Assembly (NCBI RefSeq): GCF_002575655.3
Contig: NC_053037.3
Span: 325,775,294 to 325,839,293 of the forward strand
Source of the DNA: Aegilops tauschii subsp. strangulata
Taxonomy: Eukaryota > Streptophyta > Magnoliopsida > Poales > Poaceae
DNA length: 64,000 bases
Direction of reading: 5' to 3'
The translations under genes were made by a program, and so were the position numbers. Below the pieces are notes generated by a model that saw only the letters and a program-made list of their open reading frames with translations, searched no databases and was not told where the DNA came from. This document shows positions 44,640-56,838 of this stretch, piece after piece (position 1 is the stretch's first letter; the number at the start of each line of letters is the position of its first letter).

Positions 44640-44942
44640 AGTCGTCATTGGACTGCCAAGTTCCACGCTCGGCAAAGGTTGCTAGCCACGTGGCACCGCC
44701 ATTAATGACCGTTTCACCTAACATGGTACTTTGCCGAGTTCTCGTTTTTGAAACTCGGCAATGAATTTTTAAATGTTTGATGAGTGCCCGATAATAGAAA
44801 CTCGGCAAAGTTAATGATTGCCGACCCTTGTCCAGTCGAGTGCTGTTTGCCGAGAATGAAACTTGGCAAACACAATGCCGAGTTTTTTCCGGGCTTTGCT
44901 GAGTTCCCTGGGAACTCGACAATTGCGGCAATTCCAGTAGTG
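44640..44942. mobile_element. CACTA transposon terminal region
   Basis: The block ends GCGGCAATTCCAGTAGTG at 44925-44942, the complement of the CACTACTGGAATTGCCGC terminus of Triticeae CACTA elements. It contains several subterminal repeats in both orientations (TTTGCCGAGT, AACTCGGCAAAG). GTT follows at 44943-44945 as a possible 3-bp target duplication. The opposite terminus was not found. Confidence 0.85.
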
Positions 44943-45356
44943 GTTGACAATAGTTGCGGGGACCAAAAAACATACTTCTTTCATAATGTAATCATACATG
45001 AAAAAACATGAATTCTGAACCATAGCAGTAACAATTAAATTAAAGATTGAGATTTGTTCACGCTTTGGTTTTCTGTAGAGAGCCTATTATCTTGAGAATA
45101 AAGCATTGGAGCTCACCGCATTAAAGGGAAGATACTAATTTATAAGATTCTTGAAACAATAGTTGAGATGAAGTGGCACCATGTGACAGAGGTCAGATGT
45201 GGCAGTCTCTGTCTACGAGAATAAAATAGAAGGGTCATATGAAAAGGCCCATCCTTGTCGTAATTTTATGCCTGATTACATGGTGAGACAGATGACGGTA
45301 AATAGTGAACATGCATAGTTTCGTATAGTGAACATGCATACTTTCGTATGTGACGA
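44943..45356. other. sequence between CACTA end and the P450 pseudogene
   Basis: AT-rich, with no gene seen. The part next to 45357 is probably the 3' UTR of the P450 locus, which lies on the minus strand. Confidence 0.5.
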
Positions 45357-47882
45357 TTAAATTGCCCTCAGCTTAATTTACGCACCATGCATAGGACGTA
45401 GCATTTTCGTGTTATCTAGAGCATGAGTGTATGATGGGGCAAGCTCGAACTCAAAGCATTGAAGGATCATGCACAAGGAAAGCTTGGCCTCAAGCATTGC
45501 AAACTGTTGGCCAATGCAAATACGTGGCCCCCAACCAAATGGTAGGAACGCACAAGGATTCTTGGATGCCTTGGATATCCCATCGGCGAACCTCTCCGGT
45601 TTGAACTCATGCACGTCGCTTCCCCATATGTCTGGGTCATGGTGCATTAACAACACAGGAAGCTCGATGAGCACACCGGCAGGGTATGTGATACCTCCAA
45701 TCTCCATTTCCTTGTATGTTTTTCGGATGAAAGCGACAACTGGTGGGTATAATCAGAGCACCTCGTAAAGAATCATGGTCACCTACATTGTAGACTAAAT
45801 GACTTATTATGCTTCCTAATATATATTTCATAAGAACAATGGAATCAAGTAAATAAAACACTACTCACCGTTTTTAGTCGGGCAAAGCCTTCGTGCTCAA
45901 TTTTATTCTTTCCAAATAGGCCAAGGACCTCCTCCCTTGCACGATCTTGCCACTCGGGATGCATACTTAGTATGACCATTGTCCATGTGAGTAATATTGA
46001 TGTTGTTTCTGTTCCTGCAAAATAGAACAACTTGCATTCCTCCACGACCTCATCAATCGTCATTCCTGAGATGCATTGGCCATTCTCATCTGTGCCCCTC
46101 ATGTTGGACTCAAGCATCAAACCGAGCAAGTCATTTTTGGTATTTTCTCCTTCTTGCATAGCTTGCATTCTTTTTCTGATTAGATTGAGCAGAATTGATT
46201 CAATTTCATTATTAATTTCACTCATCCTTCTATTGTTTTTGGTTGGCAAGGACCTGAAAAATGACACCCCAACAAATTACTACTAGCACGTACAAACTAA
46301 CTATACTTAATTAATTAATCTGTCTATGCGCTACTAAATCTCGTGATAATGCATAATATAATATAACGTGAATTGACAAAACATGGTCTCTGGCGTTAGT
46401 CTAAACTAGACAATGCCCCCGCACGTTGCAGTGAAAATGTTTTGCAATATATTTGAATAATATTTAGTTTTATGGGACATGAACATTTGAAGCAGTAATA
46501 TAGAAACTAAAATTAAAATACATATGACTTATTGTGTCTTTTAGTCTATAGTTGTAAAATATTTATTATATATAAATAGAATAAAAGAATGTAAATTATC
46601 ATGCATGTTCCCATGCTGAGGTGGACCTTTTGATTTGAATGGTTGCATATTAAGGTGGGTCATTTTCATGCATGTTGCATGCTTAGGTGTCATGCTGGTA
46701 TGTTGAAACAAATTTGTTAGTGGGGAACTAATTATTTAAATATTAAAGATCAGCACGATCCCTATAATTGATGTTGATTTATTAATCAGGACCGGCTATG
46801 CGTAAGTCGCCTGAAATTTCATTTTAGGTAAGCCGATTTGCTAGACCATGTTTTTTTGATAAATATTGGCAAAATAGTTTTGGGGTAGAAAGTTTGCATT
46901 TCGAAACTTGAGCTCGTGTACCATAACACAAAGAAAACAGATAGAATATGCCGTAGACACAAATATTAGCCGGAAGGATGATTACGTAGTAAAGAGTACT
47001 CACAAGTAGCCGGGAATGATAATCTTCTTAACCCTGGCCAGGAGGCGTGGAGTTTGCACGGACTGCAACTGGAAAATCCTGGCACCTTCAGCGTAGTTAC
47101 TGCCAAACGCGGTGCGAGAAATGACATCTCCGCTGAGTCTTTGGAACTCCGGACAGGCATCCACCTCATATGTACCATCAGAACCAAGAGATAGCGTCCA
47201 TCTGCTCACAAGTTCTTGGCAGCAAGTAGAAAACGCTGGCATCATGAGCTGCAAATTAAATACACATGATTCCGTTAAATTGATAATTTCGCCAGCATTT
47301 GATTGAAGTACTACTACACATGGAACAATAAAAAATTAGGAGCAGTGTACGTACCTTGAGCTTCTCGAGATGGAATGCAGGGTTGAGGATCCTCTTGTGC
47401 TTGACCCATTGCTCGCCCTCGTACGTCGCCACGCCTCCGGCGAGCAGCCTGGACAGCGCCGGAAACTTGAGCTTCTCGAAGTGGCCGAACTTGTTGGACA
47501 TCACCTCCTTGGTCAGATCAGGGTCGCTGATGGTCACCTTAGGGTACGGACCAAACCAGGATATACACGCCTTGCCGTGCTCCCGGACAATGTCGTGGAG
47601 CAGCGGCGCGACGAGAGGGGCTATGTTGTGGCAGCGCAGCGGCATCGACCTTGAGGGCGCCGCCTTGCTCCGCCGCTCATAGTCAACGACGTCGCCGACG
47701 AGGAAGCGGTACGAGGTGCCATGGAGACCCTGGGCGCGCAGTGCCCGCTCCAGCCGCCGCGGGTGCCACCACAGCCGGTCTATTAGCTTGGCAGCTTGCC
47801 AGAGAAGCACAAAGCCCAGGCTGCCGCATAGCAGGAAGCTCCATTGCACTAAAGCTGGACTAATCAACGCTCCAAGAACCAT
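45357..47882 (-). pseudogene. CYP72A-type cytochrome P450 pseudogene, four exons
   Basis: A plant P450 monooxygenase locus of the CYP72 clan; relatives oxidise small lipophilic substrates at the ER. Exons are 47882-47355, 47248-47004, 46253-45869 and 45782-45357; all introns have GT-AG ends and phases join (528, 245, 385 and 426 nt, about 527 codons, the usual CYP72A length). Seen are an N-terminal membrane segment (LLCGSLGFVLLW), WVKHKRILNPAFHLEKLK, the I-helix FAGTETTS and heme loop PFGWGPRICIG with its Cys ligand. Two lesions occur in exon 4. TGA at 45753-45755 replaces the Arg of the K-helix ExxR motif (EVL*LYPP), and an early TAA at 45378-45380 is followed in frame by a typical tail to 45357. 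The start ATG at 47882 was chosen over 47957 because it gives the usual N-terminus. Another CYP72 subfamily cannot be excluded. Confidence 0.85.
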
Positions 47883-48360
47883 GTCTCTCTCACTTGATTG
47901 GGGGAAGAATGGTTGGATGATTGATTCGATTGAATGAGTATGGTGGGGATGCATCACAATATATATGGAGAGAAATCAAGGCTGTGGGGAACTCTGGTCC
48001 ATGCCTCTCTCCGAAGGAACTTGGTAGAGAAGAAACTGAGATGGAGATCTGATTATTATTAGTTAAATTAAAGTGAGCGCAGTGACGCGGCATGGGCACT
48101 CATGGCCTCATGAGCCAGTCAACGGTCTCCCAAGACAAGGACAATACCACTGGATGTATAATAAGGGGATCTCTAGCAAATCTATATTTGAGGAGCAAAG
48201 GTGTGTTGATAGAGTTAAGCATTAGCTAGCGGATCACTGAAACATATCTCCCGTAGTGGATGTGTCCATGACCCGCATTCACACTGGTACCCCAGTGGTG
48301 CTGAACTCGCTCTCCTCTTTCCCCTTTCCTTTGTTGTTGTGCTGGGTCAGAACTTTTTTT
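47883..48360. other. upstream region of the P450 locus
   Basis: It holds the presumed 5' UTR and promoter of the P450 pseudogene and no other gene. Confidence 0.5.
47959..47966 (-). promoter_or_regulatory. TATA box of the P450 locus
   Basis: ATATATAT within CCATATATATTG (minus strand) lies about 80 bases upstream of the ATG at 47882, a usual TATA position for a plant gene with a short leader. Confidence 0.5.
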
Positions 48361-50884
48361 TTTCCGAGACGGATGGGCTAGAATTGATGTATTTCCGTTA
48401 TGCAACTAATGAAAAGGGGTGATGCGCGGTTCAGAAAAAATATAATCCTTAAAAATAATTGACTCCCTAAAATGCATTCATTCGGACCAAATATAGTCGG
48501 CACGCATGACTGCGAACTATATTTGCTCAGCCACTGTACCCACCTCGCTGCACCCACCTGACCTTGCCGTCGCCACAGTCGCTCGGATCATAAGAGACTC
48601 ATGGTTCTTCTAAACACAGTTAATTAACTTGGAACAACTTTATGTTACTCATATTTAGAAGAATGAAGAGCCACTGATGAGTCGTGCAAATTGTTTGAAA
48701 CCGGCCTATTCATGTTAGTCGGGAGAGCAACTCGAATGTGAGAACTTAAAAAAGTCTCAACAAAAATGCACAACAATGACGCGGAACTGCCCATGTCCGC
48801 GGTGCACAAGTACTACTTAAATATATAGAGCTATTGGTTATCAACTTTTCATCATCGGCCGTCAACATATAGTCAAGTCGAACAACGATTAATAGAAATC
48901 TATTACAAAGCAATTACAAGTTGACCTCACGAAATATTATGGATCTTATGTCGTACCCAAAAATGTTTGCCCAACTTTCACACTTAGTTAGGAATTCAAC
49001 TTATTCCTAGACACGCTACTTAATCGAAAGATAGGAAAACATTTAGCAGGTGTTGTAGGTCTAAAGTAGTGCTAATCATCAATATTCTTATCTGTACAAC
49101 ATAATTAGGCAATTAAAACAACTCATTCCAACTTGTTGTACATAAAGAAGACTGATGAATAATGTTACAAATAATCATCATCGGTCAACGCAAATATAAA
49201 AGTCTAAACAATTCTTTTAAATATTTATGTGATAGATCTAAATCACACATGCATAACATATCACGGATGGTAGGCCGTCGATGGCACCGTCGACACGCGC
49301 CAACTGCTAGGGGGAGGCCGACGAGCACTCGCCACCCCGTCAAGGAAGGGTGAGCGTGGACGTCGGTGGGGAAGAAGAGGGGCAGCACATAATCGTCCCA
49401 CTGTCGAGGAGGGCGAGCATGGACACCGATGTGGAGCCGCTGCAGATTCGATTAGGGGTTGGGAGGAAGTGGGTGAGCTGCCACGTAGGGGATTAGGGTT
49501 TGGGAGGCGCATTTTTTTAGAAAAGGATGCGCCTCCCAAACCCTAATCCGCGCATGAGGTCTCTCACTTTGGAGAATAGAAAGCACATCAGATCATAATA
49601 TATATCAATACCCTCCAATGTATATCAATATCCCCTTGTTTTTTTCAATGCAAAAAAAAGATATAGTAAGTGATTCCATAAATCTACACGGTTGCCAAGA
49701 ATTCAGTATATATTCTTAACCAACGATTTCTTATATAGAGAGAACGACCCTCACAAATTGAAAATACTAATTTGTTAAGAATCAATCGAATTGAAATCAT
49801 ACTGTGATCGTCGACTGTATCACTACCCAGTTCCGCATCATTTCCTAAAATGATGATCTCATTATTAACTAATCTCGCAAAACCGCTCCACAGAACCGCC
49901 CTATCCATTCATCGTTGAGGAGGCATATTCTCAAATGGCTCATATCTACTATTGTGTTAATGGGGGTGTGGTTTGGTAATACGCCAATTTGCCACTATTA
50001 GTGGATAAAATGATTTATTTCACTTCACAATCCCATAATCCAAAAGTTTCATCGACGAGGGTGATTTGGAAATATAAAATGGATCAGTGGCATTGCCCGC
50101 AGAACCAACACAACCGGGGTTATGTTTATGTATCAACGACGTTGGCCAAAAACCAGGTGCCCCTAGTATATTTGAGAGGTTTTGGTTTCCTTTAAAAGAT
50201 GTATGTTAATGAAGCAAAACTATGTTGAAACATTGCATCTGCGTTGCTAAGACCTTAATAGTTTTTGGTTTAAATACAAGTGTTACACATAGTTTGTGAT
50301 GTACGTTGCTTGCAAAACTGACATACATTCCTTCGATATCGTATACATGATCGAGATTCCTAGGAAAAGTGTGATCGATGCCTCAATGCCAACTAATAGA
50401 TTTTCCTTATGATTAGGAATTCCAATTTCCCCTACATTTAAGATACACATAGGAGGTTATTGATGACACCTGGCAATGAAATTAGGGATGCTTATACAAT
50501 CTGCATTTAAATTCGTTTGTTTGTTGGTTCAATCTAGTGGCGATGGCGTACGACCAGATGCCGCTAGAGCGATAGTGCTGGGGCTAGCTCAGTTGGTCAC
50601 GCCAGTAGTGTCACCTTAGAAAAGAGCCCTCTCATTGCCGTGTCGGACCTCCTCGTTAGAGAACCCCTTCCCGCATAATATAATAGACCATAAGAGTATT
50701 GTAGTCACTTCCTACCATACGGTGGACTTTGGGGTTGCTCAAATGTCATCTATAACACGACGATCATAACGACAACTTACATGTTCATCGGAAAGTTTGA
50801 CAAGGGACTAGATAGCTTGAGAGTGGGATTAGCTCCTCCGACGATGAAGAAATATTCTTAGAGCCCTCTCGGTGTGACACCATC
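48361..50884. other. low-copy-looking sequence, no gene recognised
   Basis: No credible coding region. A possible LINE 3' tail lies near 48370-48440 (TAATGAAAAGGGGTGATGCG then a short A-run). A perfect hairpin is at 49490-49549. The rest is mixed AT-rich sequence with many stops. Confidence 0.4.
49490..49549. repeat. perfect 23-bp inverted repeat (hairpin)
   Basis: The arms at 49490-49512 and 49527-49549 are perfectly complementary (GGATTAGGGTTTGGGAGGCG... against its complement) with a 14-base loop. The arm includes AGGGTTT. No terminal repeats of a known MITE surround it. Confidence 0.9.
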
Positions 50885-51462
50885 CATCATCGTTTGGGCA
50901 GATACATGTGACTATGTCACGGGGATGTCTGAACATATCAACGAGAAAGAAGAACAAAACCAGTTACGAGGATGACGATATAGTGAGCATGTGTATGACT
51001 CAGGAGGATACCGATATAGTAAGCAAAGGGAACATCACATGATATCCAAAGGTTCACTAGAATATCATATATGTAATCATAGGGATTGATATGGACGTCC
51101 ACTGTTCTGCTATCGGTCATTAAACAAAGGAGTTTCATTCATGTATATGATTTACCGAACCTATGGGGTCACAAGCTTAAGGTAATCATGATCTGCTGAG
51201 TGTTAGTAGGAAAAGAGTATCGAGAAACCGGAAGCGTTTTGGGGTCACCAGAAGGGTTTCAGAGTTTATCGGGAAATACCAGGTATAACCGATAAATAAT
51301 ATATATGTGGAAAATGTTTCCGGTGATGTTAAATTAATAATAAAAGGCTCCAGTAATTGTTAGAAGGCTTTTATATTTAATTTAATATCAACGACCCTTA
51401 AAAAGCCAAATGGTGGAGAAAGGACTGGGCCACAAGGGCCCATGTAGGGGAGGTGCCCCTTC
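50885..51462 (+). repeat. probable copia LTR fragment
   Basis: The stretch with CGATATAGTGAGCATGTG, TATCGGTCATTAAACAAAGG and GAAATACCAGGTATAACCG resembles U3 sequence of Triticeae copia LTRs such as the Maximus/Claudia type; this is from memory. It is cut at 51462 by the next LTR. Its left boundary is uncertain. Confidence 0.4.
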
Positions 51463-52388
51463 TGTTGGGGAACATAGTATTTCAAAAAAATTGCCTACGA
51501 TCACGCAAGATCTATCTAGGAGAAGCATATCAACGAGCGAGGAGAGTGTGCCTCATAGACCGAAAGCGGAAGCGTTTAGTAACGCGGTTGATGTAGTCGA
51601 ACGTCTTCGCGATCCAACCGAACAAGTACCGAACGCACGGCACCTCCGCGATCTGCACACGTTCAGCTCGGTGACGTCCCTCGTACTCTTGATCCAGCTG
51701 AGGCCGAGGGAGAGTTTCATCAGCACGACGGCGTGGTGACGGTGATGATGAAGGTACCGGTGCAGGGCTTCGCCTAAGCACTACGACGATATGACCGAGG
51801 TGTGTAACTGTGGAGGGGGCACAGCACACGGCTAAAAGATCAACTTCTGTGTCTTGGGGTGCCCCCTTGGCCACGTATATAAAGGAGGGAGTAGGAGGAG
51901 GCCGGCCTAGGAGGGGCGCGCCTATAGGGGGAGTCCAACTAGGATTCCCAATCCTAGTTGGAGTCCCCTTCCTTTTCCAAGAGGGGGGAGAGGGAAGGAG
52001 TAGGAGAAGGAGAAGGTAAGAGAGGGGGGCGCCGCCCCCTCCCTAGTCCAATTCGGACTTGCCATGGGGCGGGGGGCGGCCACCCCTGGAGGCCATTCTC
52101 TCCTTTCCCGTATGGCCCATTAAGGCCCACTACTTCCTCCGGCAAATTCCCGTAACTCTCCGGTACTCCAAAAAATACCCGAATCACTCGGAATCTTTCC
52201 GATGTGTGAATATAGCCTTCCAATATATCGATCTTTACGTCTCGACCATTTCGAGACTCCTCGTCATGTCCGTGATCTCATCCGGGACTCCGAACAACCT
52301 TCGGTACATCAAATCACATAACTCATAATACAAATCGTCATCGAACGTTAAGCATGCGGACCCTACGGGTTCGAGAACTATGTAGACA
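51463..52388 (-). repeat. Angela/WIS/BARE-type copia LTR, partial
   Basis: It begins TGTTGGGGAACATAG on the plus strand, the complement of the ...CCCCAACA end of this copia group. On its sense strand a TATA-like TTTATATAC lies near 51880, followed by the leader expected for this family. No primer site adjoins 51463, so this is a 3' or solo LTR. It is interrupted at 52388 by Athila copy 2. Confidence 0.75.
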
Positions 52389-53792
52389 TGATAACCCACA
52401 AGTACAGGGGATCGCAACAGTTTTCGAGGGTAGAGTATTCAACCCAAATTTATTGATTCGACACAAGGGGAGCCAAAGAATATTCTCAAGTATTAGCAGT
52501 TGAGTTGTCAATTCAACCACACCTGGATAACTTAATATCTGCAACAAAGTATTTAGTAGTAAAGTAGTATGGAAGTAACAGTAACGGTAGCAAAAGTAAC
52601 GGTAGCAGTTTTGTAGTCATTGTAACAGTGGCAACGACAAAGTAACTAAGCAAAGAGCAATATGTGAAAAAACTCGTAGGCATTGGATCGGTGATGGAGA
52701 ATTATGCCGGATGCGATTTCTCATGCAATAGCTATAACATAGGGTGACACAGAACTAGCTCCAATTCATCAATGTAATGTAGGCATGTATTCCGAACATA
52801 GTCATACGTGCTTATGGAAAAGAACTTGCATGACATCTTTTGTCCTACCCTCCCGTGGCAGCGGGGTCCTATTGGAAACTAAGGGATATTAAGGCCTCCT
52901 TTTAATAGAGTACCGTACCAAAGCATTAACACTTAGTGAATACATGAACTCCTCAAACTACGGTCATCACAGGGAGTGGTCCTGATTATTGTCACTGCGG
53001 GGTTGCCGGATCATAACACATAATAGGTGACTATGGACTTGCAAGATAGGATCAAGAACTCACATATATTCATGAAAACATAATAGGTTCAGATATGAAA
53101 TCATGACACTCGGGCCCTAGTGACAAGCACTAAGCATAGCAAAGTCATAGCAACATCAATCTCAGAACATAGTGGATACTAGGGATCAAACCCTAACAAA
53201 ACTAACTCGATTACATGGTAAATCTCATCCAACCCATCACCGTCCAGCAAGCCTACGATGGACTTACTCACGCACGGCGGTGAGAATCATGAAATATTGG
53301 TGATGGACGAAGGTTGATGATGACGACGGCGACGGATTCCCCTCTCCGGAGCCCCGAACGGACTCCAGATCAGCCCCCCGAGAGAGATTTGGGCTTGGCG
53401 GCGGTTCCGTATCATAAAACGCGATGAATCTTTCTCTCTGATTTTTTTCTCCCCGAATGTGAATATATAGAGTTGGAGTTGAGGTCGGTGGAGCACCAGG
53501 GGGCCCACGAGGCAGGGGGCGCGCCCAGGGGGGTAGGCGCGCCCCCACCCTCGTGGACAGGGTGTGGGCCCCTGGCCTTGATTCTTTCGCCAGTATTTTT
53601 TATTAATTCCAAAAATATTCTCCGTGAAGTTTCAGGTCATTCCGAGAACTTTTATTTCTGCACAAAAATAACACCATGGCAATTCTGCTGAAAACAGCGT
53701 CAGTCTGTGTTAGTTACATTCAAATCATGCAAGTTAGAGTCCAGAACAAGGGCAAAAGTGTTTGGAAAAGTAGATACGATGGAGACGTATCA
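52389..53792 (-). repeat. 3' LTR of Athila copy 2 (1404 bp)
   Basis: The plus strand runs from TGATAACCC to GACGTATCA, the complement of 4839-6243. It includes the GC-rich palindromic block near 53495-53570. Confidence 0.88.
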
Positions 53793-53806
53793 ACTCCCCC
53801 AAGCTT
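53793..53806 (-). other. polypurine tract of Athila copy 2
   Basis: AAGCTTGGGGGAGT on the minus strand, adjoining the LTR. It is identical to 4825-4838. Confidence 0.85.
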
Positions 53807-55792
53807 AAACCTTTGCTTGTCCTCAAGCAATTCAGTTGACAAACTGAAAGTGATAAAGAAAAACTTTTACAAACTCTGTTTGCTCTTGTTGTTGTAAACA
53901 TGTAAAGCCAGCATTCAAGTTTTCAGCAAAGATTATGAACTAACCATATTCACAATAACATTTAGGTCTCATGTTTACTCATATAAATGACATAATCAAC
54001 TAGCGAGCAATAATAATAAATCTCAGATGACAACACTTTCTCAAAACAATCATAATATGATATAACAAGATGGTATCTTGCTAGCCCTTTCTGAGACCGC
54101 AAAACATAAATGCAGAGCACCTCTGAAGATCAAGGACTGACTAAACATTGTAATTCATGGTAAAAGAGATCCAATCATAGTCATACTCAATATAAATTAA
54201 TAGTAATGGATGCAAATGACAGCAGTGCTCTCCAACTGGTGCTTTTTAATAAGAGGGTGATAACTCAACATAAAAGTAAATAGATAGGCCCTTCGCAGAG
54301 GGAAGCAGGGATTTGTAGAGGTGCCAGAGCTCGATTTTGAAACAGAGATAAATAATATCTTGAGCGGCATACTTTCATTGTCAACATAACAACCGAGAGA
54401 TCTCGATATCTTCCATTCTACACACATTATAGGTGGTTCCCAAGCAGAATAATAAAGTTTATACTCCCCCACCATCAACAAGCATCAATCCATGGCTTGC
54501 TCGAAACAACGAGTGCCTCCAACTAGCAACAACCCTGGGGGAGTTTTGTTTGCAATTATTTCGATTTGATTTGAGCATGGGACTGGGCATCCCGGTGACC
54601 AGCCATTTTCTCGTGAGTGAGGAGCGGAGTCCACTCCTCTTGAGAATAACCTGCCTAGCATGGAAGATACAGATAGCCCTAGTTGATACATGAGCTATTC
54701 GAGCATACAAAACAGAATTTTGTTTGAAGGTTTAGAGTTTGGCACATACAAATTTACTTGGAACGGCAGGTAGATACTGCATATAGGAAGGTATAGTGGA
54801 CTCATATGGAATAACTTTGGGGTTTATGGAAGTGGATGCACAAGCAGTATTCCCGCTTAGTACAAGTGAAAGCTAGAAAAAGACTGGGGAGTGACCAACT
54901 AGAGAGCGACAACAGTCATGAACATGCATTAAAATTAATAAACATTGAGTGCAAGCATGAGTAGGATATAATCCACCATGAACATAAATATCGTGGAGGC
55001 TATGTTGATTTTGTTTCAACTACATGTGTGAACATGTGCCAAGTCAAGTCACTCGAATCATTCAAAGGAGGATACCACCCTATCATACCACATCACAACC
55101 ATTTTAATAGGATGTTGGCACGCAAGGTAAACCATTATAAACTCCTTGCTAATTAAGCATGGCATGAGCAACTATAATCTCTAATTGTCATTGCAAACAT
55201 GTTTCCTTCATGATAGGCTAAATCAGGAACGATGAACTAATCATATTTAAAAAAATAAGAGAGGTCGAGTTCATACCAGCTTCTCTCATCTCAATCAGTC
55301 CATCATATATCGTCATTATTGCCTTTCACTTGCACGACCAAACGGTGTGAATAATAATAATAGTGTACGTGCATTGGACTAAGTTGGAATCTGTGAGCAT
55401 TCAATACAAGGGAGAAGACAAGGTAATATGGGCTCTTTGTTAAATCAACAATAATGCATATAAGAGCCACTCAGCATTTTCATTATGGTCTTCTCCTCTC
55501 GACCCCAAAGAAAAGAAAAGAAACTATTTACACGGGAAAGCTCCCAACAAGCAAAAGAAGAACAAGAAATCTTTTTGGGTTTTCTTTTAATTATTACTAC
55601 TACAAGCATGGAGAGTAAACTAGCTAAAAGCTACAACTAAATTTTGTTTTGTTTTTCTTAAGGTTATTCACACACACAAGAAGAAGGTTTAAACAGAAAA
55701 TAAACTAGCATGGATATTACAATGAAAAAGTATGAGCACCGACAACTAGCATGAGTGTGTGAACATAAATGTAATGTCGGTGAGAAATACGT
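53807..55792 (-). other. non-coding internal region of Athila copy 2
   Basis: It matches 2831-4824 in reverse. No gene is supported. Confidence 0.7.
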
Positions 55793-55806
55793 ACTCCCCC
55801 AAGCTT
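55793..55806 (-). other. second polypurine tract of Athila copy 2
   Basis: AAGCTTGGGGGAGT on the minus strand, overlapping the hairpin CTTAGGC/GCCTAAG that follows the ORF. It corresponds to 2817-2830. Confidence 0.6.
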
Positions 55807-55827
55807 AGGCTTTTGGCCTAAGTTGGT

Positions 55828-56838
55828 TTATGCCCATGGATCAAAGTTGTAGTTGGGGTCGTACTGAGATGCAGCAGCTATTGCCTCATGAGCTGCCGCT
55901 TGGAGGCGAGCTACCTCCGTCCTCCTCTTATACTCGTTCGCCTCCTCCCTGGTTATAATATATCTCCCTTTTGCCTGAAAATCAAAGAAAGTAGGAGCAG
56001 GGAGAGCAACATGGAAAGTGCGGCGCCTGTCAAACATTAGTCGGTACTGGAGAGGTTGTTCATTCCTCGCAATAAACTGATGGCGAACCATAGCATCATA
56101 ATCTAGATAAGCGGGAGGCAATTCCATATCATTTTCATGTATGGGTATCTCAAGAAAATTAGCCACACTAGTTGCATAAATCCCACCAAAGAAGTCTCCA
56201 CTTAAACCATTATTATGCAACCTTCGCACAACGATGGCCCCCAAGTTATATTGTTTATCTCCTAAAATAGCACTCTTGAGAACACTAAGATCTGGAACAC
56301 ACATGTGACATGCCTCATCCTTACCATTTATGCATCTACCTATAAAGAGAGCAAAATAATGTATAACAGGAAAATGAATGCTCCCTATGGTAGCTTGCGT
56401 TATTTCTCTAGATTCCCCCACAGTGATACTAGCAAGAAAATCTTTAAACTCAGATTTGCGAGGTTCACTAGCACTACCCGATTGCGGAAGTTTACAGGCA
56501 GTATTAAAATCTTCTAAGTCCATAGTATAAGATTTACCATAGAGATCAAATAGGACAGTGTGAGAATTGCGTGAAGATGTAAATTTGAACCTTCTCACAA
56601 AGGAATCAGTTAGGTGATAATACTGAGGGCACTTATCTAGCATGAAGCCCTTGAGTTTAGCATTACGCACATATGCGTCAAATTCCTCCTTAATTCCTGC
56701 TCGGACCATGAAATCTTCTGACGGCCATTCACAAGGCCGCACTTGAGCTTCTCTTGGTAGTTCATGGTCCGGCTCACGCATTGCGGGCCTGGGTCCTTGC
56801 TTCCTTGAAGAACCACCTTGGTACATTTTCCTAAACAT
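55828..56838 (-). CDS. Athila ORF1-like protein, intact (336 aa)
   Basis: A complete frame of the ATHILA ORF-1 family. Landmarks are CEWPSEDFMVRAGI (about residue 35), FVRRFKFTSSRNSHTVLFDLYGK (central start), VVRRLHNNGLSGDFFGGIYATS, LPPAYLDYDA and RYIITREEANEYKRRTEVARLQAAAHE, a charged helical tail. There is no signal peptide or clear membrane segment, so an envelope function is not supported by sequence. Its function is unknown. The ATG at 56838 lies ten bases after a splice-acceptor-like CAG (56849-56851). It is the intact counterpart of the broken copy at 1769-2795. Confidence 0.8.
   Translation of the reverse strand: MFRKMYQGGSSRKQGPRPAMREPDHELPREAQVRPCEWPSEDFMVRAGIKEEFDAYVRNAKLKGFMLDKCPQYYHLTDSFVRRFKFTSSRNSHTVLFDLYGKSYTMDLEDFNTACKLPQSGSASEPRKSEFKDFLASITVGESREITQATIGSIHFPVIHYFALFIGRCINGKDEACHMCVPDLSVLKSAILGDKQYNLGAIVVRRLHNNGLSGDFFGGIYATSVANFLEIPIHENDMELPPAYLDYDAMVRHQFIARNEQPLQYRLMFDRRRTFHVALPAPTFFDFQAKGRYIITREEANEYKRRTEVARLQAAAHEAIAAASQYDPNYNFDPWA

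Noticed and set aside
48365..48440. LINE 3' tail remnant
   Set aside because: It is only a short motif and A-run without coding remnant or target duplication, so it is mentioned but not listed as an element.
55828..56838. Calling the Athila ORF an envelope protein
   Set aside because: No signal peptide, membrane segment or fusion-peptide-like stretch was seen; position alone is not enough.
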